NCBI GenBank assembly: GCA_030649335.1 | Contig: JAUSLL010000097.1 | Location: 1-42,137 of the forward strand | DNA: 42,137 nucleotides | Direction: 5' to 3' | DNA from: Parvibaculum sp. | GTDB lineage: Bacteria > Pseudomonadota > Alphaproteobacteria > Parvibaculales > Parvibaculaceae | In this document: positions 15,588-24,400 of the stretch, piece after piece | Layout: each line of letters opens with the position of its first letter | Position numbering within the stretch: position 1 is the first letter of the stretch | Program-made: the position numbers and the translations under genes | Notes under the pieces: model-generated | Database searches by the model: none | What the model saw: the letters and a program-made list of their open reading frames with translations, nothing else | What the model was told of the DNA's origin: nothing

Positions 15588-17198
15588 ATGCTGTTCCTCG
15601 GTCAAGAATATGCTGCACCAATGAAGCTTACAATCAGAGTGGAGAAGCAAGTGTTATACGACGCTGAGTTGATCGCGAAAATTGATAAACTTGGCGTGCA
15701 TCCCTTCATACTTTTGCGCCGAAGGACAACCGCCGAACCCTCCGAGCAATTTGTTGTTTGTCCAACCCAAAATGATATTCCGACTTTTGCAGCGGAGTTA
15801 AAGTCTCTACCCGAATTTGAAGAGTTGTGGTTGCTTCGGGGATTGGCGCATGCGCTTGAGGGACAGTTGACACTCGCGACAAGCGCGTTCGCCAAATGGC
15901 TGATCGGAGTCGGCAGTCCTGCCAACGTAAAAGTTTTTGTTGGGCTGCCCCCGGCGGTGGAGCAAGAACTCTTCTGGGGATATCCGGCTTTGGAATTTAG
16001 CTGCCCTGCGGTGCCTGAAGAACCGCGATGTGACCGGCAATCGGTTTTACAGTCTTTGTTGAGAGCTTACGCCGAAGCGAGCGGCAATGACGCGGCGCGC
16101 GGCTTCCTCACAGATTCGATTGCATTGGCGCTGAGTCTCGCAGCTCAAAATGGCGATGCAACAGAATTGGAAGATGTGCTTGCGGGCTATGCCGAACAAA
16201 GTACCGCGACGACTTATGCCCGCATCGCAATGGATACGTATAGCGCTAAGCAGGCAAAACTATCGGTGGATCGCGTCCCGATTTTCTGGATGAGAAATGC
16301 CGAAAGCTTCTCGGTCGAACTACGCAGTCTCCCGCAGAACGCTAGCCTTTTCTTGACGACAGAGGATGGTTCATCGAATAGTTCCGCGGATATGATCGCA
16401 AAAGTAGCCAAATTGTCCGGTGATGATTACCGACAGTCGGCAAAGTTTTTTAACGCGGCGGTTGATGAGATTAGCCGCACGTTTCACATTTCCAGTTTCT
16501 GGGGCGACCGACTTCTCACCTTGGATAAGGCGGCGGGCTTTCTTGAAGAAGGTCGCTTTGCGGCCGCATTTGACGCATTTCCCAAGGACCACCCCTATGA
16601 CCAATATATGGGAAGTGGCTCTATAGCCTGGCGGTTGCACACATTGGTGTGGGGAGCGCGATTGGGGTTGGCAATAGAAGGTGATTTTGTTGAATGCGGC
16701 ACCTTTCGCGGTGATATGGCGGCATTCATTTATGCTTGCTGCGAAATGGAGAGCACCACCAAAGTATTTCATCTGTTTGATTCATTTGATGGTTTTTCAC
16801 CAACTCTTTCCTCTGAAGAGGACTATCCCGACAATCCGGGATTTCTCGAATACACCAATCAATTTTATAAAAAAGAAGGTCTCTATGAGAGTGTCGTTGC
16901 GCGCTTTGCGCATCACTCAAATGTGAAGGTGATAAAAGGTTTTCTACCTGAGGCGTTGGATAATGCTACCCCAGACAAAATAGGATTTCTCCATGTCGAT
17001 CTGAACTCTTGGCAAGCAGAAACGGCGTGTTTAGAAATTTTATATGACCGCGTGTCTTCCGGCGGAATTATTATTTATGATGATTACGGATGGAAATTAT
17101 TTCATAAGCAGAAGGAAGCTGCTGATGCATTTATGGCATCTCGGAATAATTTCATACTGGAATTGCCTACGGGGCAGGGTCTGGTCATAAAGAGATAG
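15588..17198 (+). CDS. TylF/MycF-type methyltransferase with long unrecognised N-terminal extension
   Basis: A 536-residue protein. The C-terminal half is a TylF/MycF-family SAM-dependent methyltransferase: motif I GDFVECGTFRGDMA (365-378), HLFDSFDGF (395-403), KGFLPEAL (450-457), the metal-binding-like HVDLNSWQAE (469-478) and IIIYDDYGW (494-502). MycF and TylF are metal-dependent sugar O-methyltransferases. The first 310 residues match nothing I recognise; they include a helical region (80-105, WLLRGLAHALEGQLTLATSA) that looks repeat-like. The start is uncertain (ATG 15588 or in-frame ATG 15621), and neither has a clear ribosome site. It follows wzt by 12 bases in the exporter operon, so it may cap or modify the chain before export. 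Confidence 0.78.
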   Translation: MLFLGQEYAAPMKLTIRVEKQVLYDAELIAKIDKLGVHPFILLRRRTTAEPSEQFVVCPTQNDIPTFAAELKSLPEFEELWLLRGLAHALEGQLTLATSAFAKWLIGVGSPANVKVFVGLPPAVEQELFWGYPALEFSCPAVPEEPRCDRQSVLQSLLRAYAEASGNDAARGFLTDSIALALSLAAQNGDATELEDVLAGYAEQSTATTYARIAMDTYSAKQAKLSVDRVPIFWMRNAESFSVELRSLPQNASLFLTTEDGSSNSSADMIAKVAKLSGDDYRQSAKFFNAAVDEISRTFHISSFWGDRLLTLDKAAGFLEEGRFAAAFDAFPKDHPYDQYMGSGSIAWRLHTLVWGARLGLAIEGDFVECGTFRGDMAAFIYACCEMESTTKVFHLFDSFDGFSPTLSSEEDYPDNPGFLEYTNQFYKKEGLYESVVARFAHHSNVKVIKGFLPEALDNATPDKIGFLHVDLNSWQAETACLEILYDRVSSGGIIIYDDYGWKLFHKQKEAADAFMASRNNFILELPTGQGLVIKR

Positions 17199-17216
17199 AT
17201 TTGAACAATTCCCTCT

Positions 17217-17927
17217 CTATATTTTTTTGGGAAAAAATTCAGCGTGTGCGAGCGCAAGGCTTTCTACGTTGCCGATGTCGCGGTGATAGCCCGATGTCTC
17301 AAAGGCGAGGATGCGACCTACGTAGTGGGGGATGACTTCGGTGCTTAGATCAATGACACTTTTTTCGAGCGTTACCGCAAACTCGATCACTTCAGGTTCA
17401 ATAAGATAGACAGCAGCGTTGGCGAGGTTTGTCGGTGGAGCTTCCACCTTTTCGTGGAACGCCTGAACAATCAAATTGTCGTCGATTTCCAGAACGCCGC
17501 AGGATTTGGGATCGTCGGTGCGAAAAGCCAGCATTGTTATAGCGACGCCGTTTGGCCGCTCCTGATGTGCGTTGATGAGGGCACGTATATCGAAGTCGGT
17601 CAGATTGTCAGCGTGCGCGATGAGGGCGGGAGCGCCATCAAAAAAATCCCGATTGGCGAGAATTGTACCGCCGGTACCGAGAAGCTCTGACTCATAGACA
17701 AGTGTCACTCTGTCTCGCCATGGGCTGTTTGCGATATGGCGTTCGACCGTGTCTGCAAGGTAATGCGTGTTAATCAGTGCATGCTCAACATCATCGTTAG
17801 TGAACAAGTGGTCCAGCCAATAGTCCAGCAAAGGGCGGCCATGAATTGGAACAAGGCATTTTGGAATGGTATTGGTGATCGGCCTGAGGCGGGTGCCCAT
17901 TCCGGCGGCCAGAAGCAATGCACGCAA
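17217..17927 (-). CDS. Sugar-phosphate nucleotidyltransferase (HddC-like)
   Basis: A 236-residue nucleotidyltransferase that activates a sugar 1-phosphate with an NTP. The N-terminal LAAGMGTRLRPIT (6-18) with K23 in PKCLVPI is the classic nucleotide-binding motif. ESELLGTGGTI and HADNLTDFD give the base and metal-binding regions. It is short, like heptose-1-phosphate guanylyltransferase HddC and the NTP-transferase domain of related enzymes; dTDP-glucose synthases are longer. The TTG start at 17927 is decided by GAGGAG lying eight bases upstream. It is last in a minus-strand operon and directly follows the HldE-like gene, so an activated heptose is a plausible product. The exact sugar and base are not proven. 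Confidence 0.82.
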   Translation of the reverse strand: MRALLLAAGMGTRLRPITNTIPKCLVPIHGRPLLDYWLDHLFTNDDVEHALINTHYLADTVERHIANSPWRDRVTLVYESELLGTGGTILANRDFFDGAPALIAHADNLTDFDIRALINAHQERPNGVAITMLAFRTDDPKSCGVLEIDDNLIVQAFHEKVEAPPTNLANAAVYLIEPEVIEFAVTLEKSVIDLSTEVIPHYVGRILAFETSGYHRDIGNVESLALAHAEFFPKKI

Positions 17928-17944
17928 TGCGGTGGCTCCTCTCG

Positions 17945-19447
17945 CTATGTTCTGTGGGAAGAGCTTGGGTCTTCAATTTCAGTGATGAGATCTTCCAGCG
18001 CGAGCGGCGTATTGCCAAGGCGCGATACCTGACATGCGGCCGCCAAGGCGCCAAAATAGGTGCTCTGCCAGATGTCCACGCCGACAGCTCGCGCCATTGC
18101 ACTGCAGGTAAACAGGCTGTCGCCAGCGCCGGCCACATCTTTGGGGGTGGTGTTGAATGCAGGCAATCGGTCCGTAACATATATCCCATTGTGAAGGCCG
18201 TGGATCAGCAGCCCTTCCGACCCGAGTGTCACGATGACGTTGTTGGCGCGGGATTCTCGTTGCAGATTTGCGCCGATGATAACAAGGCCTGAATCCTGAT
18301 CCCGCAGCGCCAATCTCGCCTCGCGTTCAGTCGGCGTCACGATCTCCATATCCTTAAAACGCGAAATATCAGAAAGCTGCGATGAAGCCTGGCTGTCGGC
18401 CGCCATGAGAATGTTTCGGCTCAAGGCCATGCTGACGATCTGATTCACGAGAGGTTGTGGCAGGCAACCATAATTAAAGTCAGAAAAGAGGATCAGATCA
18501 GTATTATCAATGCGCTTTTCAACTGCCGAGATCACCATCTTGATGAGGTCAGGGCTAATGGCGTGTTGGCGTAATTGGTTGACGCGCAGCAGCGTTTTTC
18601 CGTTGGCACGATATCTTTTCTTGTGCGTTGTAGGCCGCGTTGTGTCGGTGATAAAATCAAAGCTGACACCGGAATGTTCAAGTGTCGTGCGGGCAAAGTC
18701 CGACCATGAATCTTGTCCGGTCACGGATATGAAATGTACTTTGCCGCCAATGCCTGCGGCGTGAGCGGCTACAATGCCTGCGCCGCCAATAAATGTTTTT
18801 TCGTCAATGGGCGTCACAACAATGGTCGGATCTTCTTGCGACATGCCGAGTGGTTCGCAGTTGGCATAGGTGTCCACTATCAGATCGCCTATCACGAGAA
18901 CGCGCAAGCCAGCGAGCTTTGGTAATATGGCCTTGAGATCTGAAATCTCAAATCCGCGCCGTTTGGGAAAATCAAGAGGCTTACGGATCGCTGAAAAATT
19001 GGTTTCATAATATTCTTTTTGAATCAAATTCAATGATGCAAATCGAACTTCGCCTGAACTAAAAAGCAACTTCCCGCCATAGAGGTCTACGGCGCTTTGC
19101 TCAGGATTTTCCCGCGTTTCATACTCTTTGCCTTTGACGACCACTTCTGGCTGAAGCCGTGCAATAAAGTCTTCAGGCAATTCTTCGAGTAGGAACGTGT
19201 GATCGACGATGGAAATGGCGCGCAAACCTTCAAGGCGCAATTCCGCAGGTAACGATACGCCTGCAGTTGTGTCTGGCGTGACAGCTATGAGAAGAAAGTC
19301 TGCATTCTCCTTAGCAAATTTCAAAATGCGCAAGTGCCCCGGATGAACCACGTTGAAGTTACCCGAGATAAATGCAATTCGGCGGTTGGGGCCCGCCTTG
19401 GCGCGAATTGCCTCAATCGATTGATCGGTTGAAAGGTTTTTGTCCAT
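17945..19447 (-). CDS. HldE-like bifunctional heptose kinase/nucleotidyltransferase in reversed domain order
   Basis: About 500 residues from ATG 19447 (an in-frame ATG at 19516 adds 23). The first 165 residues are a cytidylyltransferase-fold domain with SGNFNVVHPGHLRIL (the GxFDxxHxGH motif) and VVVKGKEYE, as in the ADP-heptose synthase half of HldE. The rest is a PfkB/ribokinase-fold kinase: VLVIGDLIVDTY, FIGGAGIVAAHAA and the catalytic VAGAGDSLF near the C-terminus. In E. coli HldE the kinase comes first and the transferase second; here they are swapped. The kinase would phosphorylate heptose 7-phosphate at O1, and the transferase would attach a nucleotide. It sits between a GT2 gene and a sugar nucleotidyltransferase on the minus strand. 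Confidence 0.78.
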   Translation of the reverse strand: MDKNLSTDQSIEAIRAKAGPNRRIAFISGNFNVVHPGHLRILKFAKENADFLLIAVTPDTTAGVSLPAELRLEGLRAISIVDHTFLLEELPEDFIARLQPEVVVKGKEYETRENPEQSAVDLYGGKLLFSSGEVRFASLNLIQKEYYETNFSAIRKPLDFPKRRGFEISDLKAILPKLAGLRVLVIGDLIVDTYANCEPLGMSQEDPTIVVTPIDEKTFIGGAGIVAAHAAGIGGKVHFISVTGQDSWSDFARTTLEHSGVSFDFITDTTRPTTHKKRYRANGKTLLRVNQLRQHAISPDLIKMVISAVEKRIDNTDLILFSDFNYGCLPQPLVNQIVSMALSRNILMAADSQASSQLSDISRFKDMEIVTPTEREARLALRDQDSGLVIIGANLQRESRANNVIVTLGSEGLLIHGLHNGIYVTDRLPAFNTTPKDVAGAGDSLFTCSAMARAVGVDIWQSTYFGALAAACQVSRLGNTPLALEDLITEIEDPSSSHRT

Positions 19448-19537
19448 CGTAAAGGGCCCTGGATTGGCTTTGCGGCTTTGTTCTTTGAGCAGATTTGTCC
19501 GCAAAATATACAGCATTTGAACGCTGTCAGGCCAAAT

Positions 19538-20587
19538 TCAATTGATGCTCGTGTGGCGAGGTGAGTTATTGCGCCTTAAAACGAAGGTTCGAAAGACTTG
19601 GATGAGAGAAGTAGGACGTAGGCGTAGAGTAAGCCACACCAAGATGAGCATTTTCGACAATGTCGCAGGACGAAGGCGCGCTAGCCCTTCGAGTGCGGCG
19701 CGATCCCATGATGATTTGCCTCCCATAGAACGCAATATGCTCGTATTAAACGGCAGTGAGACAAGAGCAAGGCGACACACTGCGAACCGCCAGCGTCGTG
19801 CATACAGCTCAGCATATTGAGGTGGGAAGGTAGGGTCATGTGCAATGGCCACACGAATCTTGTCGATGATCGCGAGCGCATCCTTTGGGTCACTTGCCGA
19901 TTTGCGGGAATACCCGTCAGGATCTATGCGCCAATCAGCGACCACGCGCGGTGTGAAGCAAAATCCGTAGCGCAGTGCAAGTTGTTTGCTCGCAAATCCA
20001 TCAGCAAATGAGCCAAATGAAGCATCAAATCCACCAATGCTCTTTATGTGGTCAGTCCGATAGACGCTCGCACCGGTGAGGATCCAATGATCGGTCGTAA
20101 GGATCAAAGATTGAGCGCGACGGGGCGCTATGTAAGACGTGTTCTGTGTGGGGCGTGCAATCGGGCGATAGCCGAGCGCATAGCCCTTCTGATCAACAAG
20201 GCGTGTCTCTCCGCAGGCGAGGGCAGCTTCGGGGTGGGTGACAAGCAGCGATATCATGGCCTGAAAAAGGGTGGGGTGTGTCACATCATCGGCTGAACCA
20301 AAATATACGTAGTTACCGCGTGCTTCAGTCAAACCACGATTGAGTGCGGCGATGGCTCCCAGGTTGACATCGTGCGTGATAAGTCGGATTAGCGCCGGGT
20401 GCTGGTCCTGCAGGCCTGCGATGACTCTACGGCTATTGTCTGTAGATGCGTCATCTACGATGATAATCTCATCAGGGCGAACGGATTGGGCAAGCAATGC
20501 GTCAACCGCGCGACCAATAAAGGCCCCATGATTGTAATTGGGGATTATGGCGCTAAGACGAATGTCCTGACTGGTTGCGTCGGTCAT
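19538..20587 (-). CDS. Family 2 glycosyltransferase
   Basis: A 349-residue GT2-type inverting glycosyltransferase. The GT-A fold is seen in SAIIPNYNHGAFIGRAVDAL (12-31), EIIIVDDASTDNS (the nucleotide-binding acid pair) and VYFGSADDVTHP, where the DxD-like metal motif reads SADD. WILTGASVYRTDHI and GGFDASFGSFADG are further conserved landmarks. The C-terminal 60 residues include hydrophobic stretches (LSKMLILVWLTLRLR), suggesting membrane association. ATG 20587 overlaps the stop of the upstream gene (ATGA), so the two are coupled. It should add one sugar in the cytoplasm to the growing lipid-linked chain. Donor and acceptor are unknown. Confidence 0.88.
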   Translation of the reverse strand: MTDATSQDIRLSAIIPNYNHGAFIGRAVDALLAQSVRPDEIIIVDDASTDNSRRVIAGLQDQHPALIRLITHDVNLGAIAALNRGLTEARGNYVYFGSADDVTHPTLFQAMISLLVTHPEAALACGETRLVDQKGYALGYRPIARPTQNTSYIAPRRAQSLILTTDHWILTGASVYRTDHIKSIGGFDASFGSFADGFASKQLALRYGFCFTPRVVADWRIDPDGYSRKSASDPKDALAIIDKIRVAIAHDPTFPPQYAELYARRWRFAVCRLALVSLPFNTSILRSMGGKSSWDRAALEGLARLRPATLSKMLILVWLTLRLRPTSLIQVFRTFVLRRNNSPRHTSIN

Positions 20588-21465
20588 GAAAAGTGCTCGC
20601 GCGCAATGTCAGTACACAGATCCTTCATGGACCGGAATGAAGTTATGTCGAGCGCACGCAGTTTTGCGGTGTCCAGTGATGTATCGAGTGGGCGTTTTTC
20701 AAGAAACGGAAAGTCATGAATTTTGGCTGCTGTGAGATTGATGGAAAGAGTGGGCGTTAGGTCTTCGACCGTTTCCACCAATGTTTTCGCCAGATCATAG
20801 CGGCTCATGGCTTCGTCGCCCGCCACATGAAAAATGCCGATGGCGGCGTGATCAATCAATTGGACAATGGATCGGGCTACGTCGTCCACCAATGCGGGTG
20901 AAAACACTTGATCGGTTGCGCAACGCATTTCGCGCCCATCTTGAATATCATTGACCCATTGACCAAGCACGCTGTGTGTATCGCGCGCACCACTAACCAG
21001 CTTGGAAGCTCTTGCAATGATCCATGGTGCATTCTGGTTATGGAGCCACTCTTCAACCGCAACTTTTTGAGCGCCGTATTGTGTCGTGGGGCAGGTGGAT
21101 TCTGTTTCGTTTCGTGCGCCGCGTGTGCCGTCAAACACATAATCGGTAGACAAAAAGACAGGTACAATTCCGGCATCAATGGCATCTCTCATAGCTTCAA
21201 TGACCGAATGAACATTGATCTGCGCACTGCCGACCGGGTCTCTGGCGCAAAATTCAGGATTGATCGCGCCATAGGTCACAACGGCGTGACTGGGCTCAAT
21301 TGACATTTCCGAAATGAGATCACGCAGGCGCGTCTCCGAGGCATCGAAATGGAGACCGTTGGGAACAGGTTTTGAGTTGTAGGTAGATATCCCCCTCGAC
21401 CCGAGCGTGCGCCCAAGGCTTTGGCCAAGATAGCCGGAACCTCCCACCACCAATACGCTTCTCAT
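20584..21465 (-). CDS. RmlD-like NAD(P)-dependent sugar reductase
   Basis: A 293-residue SDR similar to dTDP-4-dehydrorhamnose reductase RmlD. GGSGYLG (8-14) is the cofactor motif, STDYVFDG (106-113) is the RmlD signature region, and YGAQK (130-134) is the catalytic Tyr-Lys pair. RmlD-type enzymes reduce a 4-keto group of a deoxy sugar nucleotide. No RmlA/B/C set is near, so the substrate is probably another keto-sugar. It is the first gene of a minus-strand operon of four (reductase, GT2, HldE-like, nucleotidyltransferase). The 129-base divergent region to 21595 probably carries promoters for both strands; the plus strand has a weak TTGAAA (21513) and TATAGT (21538) with wide 19-base spacing. 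Confidence 0.82.
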   Translation of the reverse strand: MRSVLVVGGSGYLGQSLGRTLGSRGISTYNSKPVPNGLHFDASETRLRDLISEMSIEPSHAVVTYGAINPEFCARDPVGSAQINVHSVIEAMRDAIDAGIVPVFLSTDYVFDGTRGARNETESTCPTTQYGAQKVAVEEWLHNQNAPWIIARASKLVSGARDTHSVLGQWVNDIQDGREMRCATDQVFSPALVDDVARSIVQLIDHAAIGIFHVAGDEAMSRYDLAKTLVETVEDLTPTLSINLTAAKIHDFPFLEKRPLDTSLDTAKLRALDITSFRSMKDLCTDIAREHFS

Positions 21466-21594
21466 TTCCTGTCCTGCTCAATCAAAATTGTGACTTACAG
21501 GACCATAAAGATTTGAAATCCTGTAGAATAGCGCAATTATAGTCGGATCAGACCATGCTTAGGGCTGGGGATGTCTGGATAACGGGGAGGTTAT

Positions 21595-22287
21595 GTGAGT
21601 ACCGAAAGTGGGACCAAAGAGCCGCAGTACAACATGCTGTTTGACGTCAAACGGAAGCATGGAGTGGCGAAGCTAGGTGTGATGGTGAATGAGTCCTGGA
21701 GCCAGGACCCGAAACGCACGGTCTTCACATTAGTTCGATATAAATTTGTCTCCAAGCTCTTTGAAGGACGCAAGAGCGTTCTTGAGATTGGCTGTGCAGA
21801 CGCCTTCGGAACGCGCATCGTGCAGCAAGCAGTTGAGCACGTGACAGCGGTCGATTTTGATCCTCTGTTTATCGAGGATGCGAAGGAGCGCATGGACCCT
21901 CATTGGCCATTTGATGTCGCTGTGCATGATTTGCTTGAGGGTCCCGTGCCCGGAACGTTCGACGGCATATACGCACTCGATGTGCTGGAGCACATTGACC
22001 CTTCACTGGAACACAAATTTCTTGCCAATGCCGTGGCGTCGCTATCAGAAACAGGCATCGCCATTTTTGGAATGCCATCGCTTGAGTCTCAGGCTTATGC
22101 CTCGCCACAGAGCAAGGAAGGTCACGTCAATTGCAAATCAGGCAAGGACTTGAAGGCCACGCTCGAAACTTATTTCAATACAGTATTCATTTTTTCGATG
22201 AACGATGAAGTTGTTCACACCGGCTTCTATCCAATGGCTCATTATCTCATGGGTGTATGCGCGCATCCCAAGAAAGCGGGTGTGTGA
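21595..22287 (+). CDS. Class I SAM-dependent methyltransferase
   Basis: A 230-residue methyltransferase. Motif I is SVLEIGCADAFG (61-72), followed by VTAVDFDPLFIEDA and GIYALDVLEHI, the usual motif-post-I and motif II arrangement of the Methyltransf_11 type. The start is GTG 21595: the sequence ATGTGAG makes an ATG two bases earlier useless because a stop follows at once, and GGGGAGG lies at 21584-21590, only four bases before. The C-terminus has no membrane segment. It heads a plus-strand pair with the large glycosyltransferase-like gene 66 bases downstream. It probably decorates the glycan; the target is unknown. Confidence 0.82.
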   Translation: MSTESGTKEPQYNMLFDVKRKHGVAKLGVMVNESWSQDPKRTVFTLVRYKFVSKLFEGRKSVLEIGCADAFGTRIVQQAVEHVTAVDFDPLFIEDAKERMDPHWPFDVAVHDLLEGPVPGTFDGIYALDVLEHIDPSLEHKFLANAVASLSETGIAIFGMPSLESQAYASPQSKEGHVNCKSGKDLKATLETYFNTVFIFSMNDEVVHTGFYPMAHYLMGVCAHPKKAGV

Positions 22288-22353
22288 GCTTTCGCCTGAT
22301 CTTGCGATAAAACTAAACATAGGTCGGGTTAATAGAATTCGTCTGGGGGGACT

Positions 22354-24375
22354 GTGGAATCTAAAGTGCTGGTCAAAGAGTGGGTGCGATCTATTTTGGG
22401 CCCAGGTCTGAGTGCTCGCTTGGGCGCAGGGCTGCGCTATTGGATGCCGCGCATCGACTATAACCTCTTTCAGTTTGAGCAAGGTGCCCGCCGCCTTCTG
22501 GGTGGTCGCGTCGGTGCGGTCTATAGCGTGGCGCAAATCGATCCGGTGAAGAGCAGTAACGGCCTTGCGCGCATGGCCATGATGGGCGTGGTCGATCAAA
22601 TGGGACGACGCAACGATATAGTTGGGTTGAAGGCGCGTTTCGATGACATTGCACAGACCGAGCATTTCAACTCTTCCGATCTGATGTTCAGTTTTGGTAA
22701 GTGGTTTTTGAAGGCGCATGAAGTGAATTACGCCATGCAAGCTTTCTCGCAATTTGTTCGGCTTGATCAAGTCGATGGAAAATTTCACGTCGGTCGGGTG
22801 CTTCTCGATTACATAAATGACGAGCCGTCGGTGCCATGTCTGTTGGCCATTCTCGACGGTTTTGCACGTGTTGAAGCTTATGAGGTTCCTGATCTGGTTG
22901 CGGGCATGATTGCCAGCGTTGAGGCTGCGAACAAAAATTTCGACACAAAAATTGAATTGCCTGAAGATCTCTACCAGGCGCTACCGCCGCTCGTTCTCAA
23001 CAATATGGGCGATAAATTATTGGGAAGTGGTGATGCAAACGGAGCCTTGCCATTCTATCTGCGCAGCATCAGGAAAATTCCGCACGACATCCTTCTTCGA
23101 TTGCAGGTCGGCGTGACCTATTTTCTCGCTGGGAGGTACAAAGAAGCCGAGCGTCATTGGAATATTTTAGCTGCAACACGCAAAAATGAGCGCACCAAAC
23201 TCGGCATTGGAAATTCCGGTGTTCGAATACTTGGTGAAAGCTTTTTTGTTGCGATCGGCCACACCGCATATATTGATACATACATCAAAGCCGTAAAACT
23301 TGGGTGGCGGCAGGTCGATCGCATTATAGCGCCGATCAGCATGGGTAAACCGATGCCCGGACAGGCATTGTTGGGGTATCTGTCAAAATATGTGGAGCAA
23401 GTGCCTTATGCGCCGGGGCAGATTGATAGCATTGTGCATAAAATTGGCCTCGAAAGTCCGCTGAAGGCCAATGACAATAGTGTAGAAATCGACGTTCGCA
23501 TTTCGACAACTGATGATTTTTGGTACGGACCGTCCGCAGACGGAAACGTGCGCTGGTTCGCCCCTCATGGCGCGGATGTTGAGCGTGAATGGAGGGCGCG
23601 CGATAACGGTCCCTTATTTTCGATCTCGGAAGAAGAAACCGCGTTGTTTCGCGCATCGATGGAGCAGGTGTTCGGATTGCCGCGCGATGCATGGTTTGTT
23701 GGGTTGCATGTACGCACGCCGGGTTATCATCAAAAATGGCATGATGCGCATCCGGGAACACGCAACGCCGAAATCGAGACCTATAAGGAGGTCATTGACT
23801 GGATCATCGAACAGGGCGGCTGGGTTGTTCGTCTTGGTGACCAGAGTATGCCGCCCTATGCGCCGCATGAGCGAGTGATCGATTATGCCACCAGCGAGTT
23901 TCGCAGTCCGGATATTGACATCATGCTATGCGCCACATGCGCCTACTTTCTGGGCACGAATTCCGGCCTGAGTGTTGTTCCGGCCATATTTGGCAGGCCA
24001 TGTGCGTTGACCAACTGGTCGCCAATCGCCATTCCGAATTGGTATATCGACGATGTCTATGTGCCGAAGCTGGTTCGGGAGACAGCGACAGGTCGACTGC
24101 TCACATTCCGTGAAATGTTCTCAAGCATGGCCGGCTGGTCGCAATTTGCCAAAGACTATAAAAAGGCCGGTCTGGAAATTGTCGAGAATGATGCTGAAGA
24201 TCTTCTCGATGCTACGATCGAAGTTCATGAAGCCTATATGGGAAGGTTTGCGCTAAGCGTCGAAGAGCAAGCCATGATCGACCGGTTCAACGAAATCGCT
24301 GTGGCACACGAAGGTTTTGTCGGTAGCCGCATCAGTGCACGTTTCCTGAAGCGGTATAAGCATTTGATGGACTAG
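22354..24375 (+). CDS. TIGR04372-like glycosyltransferase with TPR-like N-terminal region
   Basis: A 673-residue protein. The C-terminal part (about 440-610) matches my memory of the TIGR04372 putative glycosyltransferase family: FVGLHVRTPGYH, RNAEIETYKEVIDWI, GGWVVRLGDQSMPP, RVIDYATSEFRSPDID and YFLGTNSGLSVVP in that order. The middle (about 225-275, GDANGALPFYLRSIRKIPHD and ageing to GRYKEAERHW) reads as TPR-like helices. The start is GTG 22354, just after a G-rich GGGGGG. No signal peptide or clear membrane segment is seen. Such proteins occur in polysaccharide loci and are thought to be glycosyltransferases, but the linkage made is unknown. Confidence in the family is moderate, in the exact role low. 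Confidence 0.75.
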   Translation: MESKVLVKEWVRSILGPGLSARLGAGLRYWMPRIDYNLFQFEQGARRLLGGRVGAVYSVAQIDPVKSSNGLARMAMMGVVDQMGRRNDIVGLKARFDDIAQTEHFNSSDLMFSFGKWFLKAHEVNYAMQAFSQFVRLDQVDGKFHVGRVLLDYINDEPSVPCLLAILDGFARVEAYEVPDLVAGMIASVEAANKNFDTKIELPEDLYQALPPLVLNNMGDKLLGSGDANGALPFYLRSIRKIPHDILLRLQVGVTYFLAGRYKEAERHWNILAATRKNERTKLGIGNSGVRILGESFFVAIGHTAYIDTYIKAVKLGWRQVDRIIAPISMGKPMPGQALLGYLSKYVEQVPYAPGQIDSIVHKIGLESPLKANDNSVEIDVRISTTDDFWYGPSADGNVRWFAPHGADVEREWRARDNGPLFSISEEETALFRASMEQVFGLPRDAWFVGLHVRTPGYHQKWHDAHPGTRNAEIETYKEVIDWIIEQGGWVVRLGDQSMPPYAPHERVIDYATSEFRSPDIDIMLCATCAYFLGTNSGLSVVPAIFGRPCALTNWSPIAIPNWYIDDVYVPKLVRETATGRLLTFREMFSSMAGWSQFAKDYKKAGLEIVENDAEDLLDATIEVHEAYMGRFALSVEEQAMIDRFNEIAVAHEGFVGSRISARFLKRYKHLMD

Positions 24376-24400
24376 GCCTATCAAGCGTTAGGGCAATGGA

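Noticed and set aside
17209-17233. TTCCC/GGGAA arms around a T-rich loop between convergent genes
   Set aside because: Five-bp stem with a 15-base loop is too weak to call a terminator.
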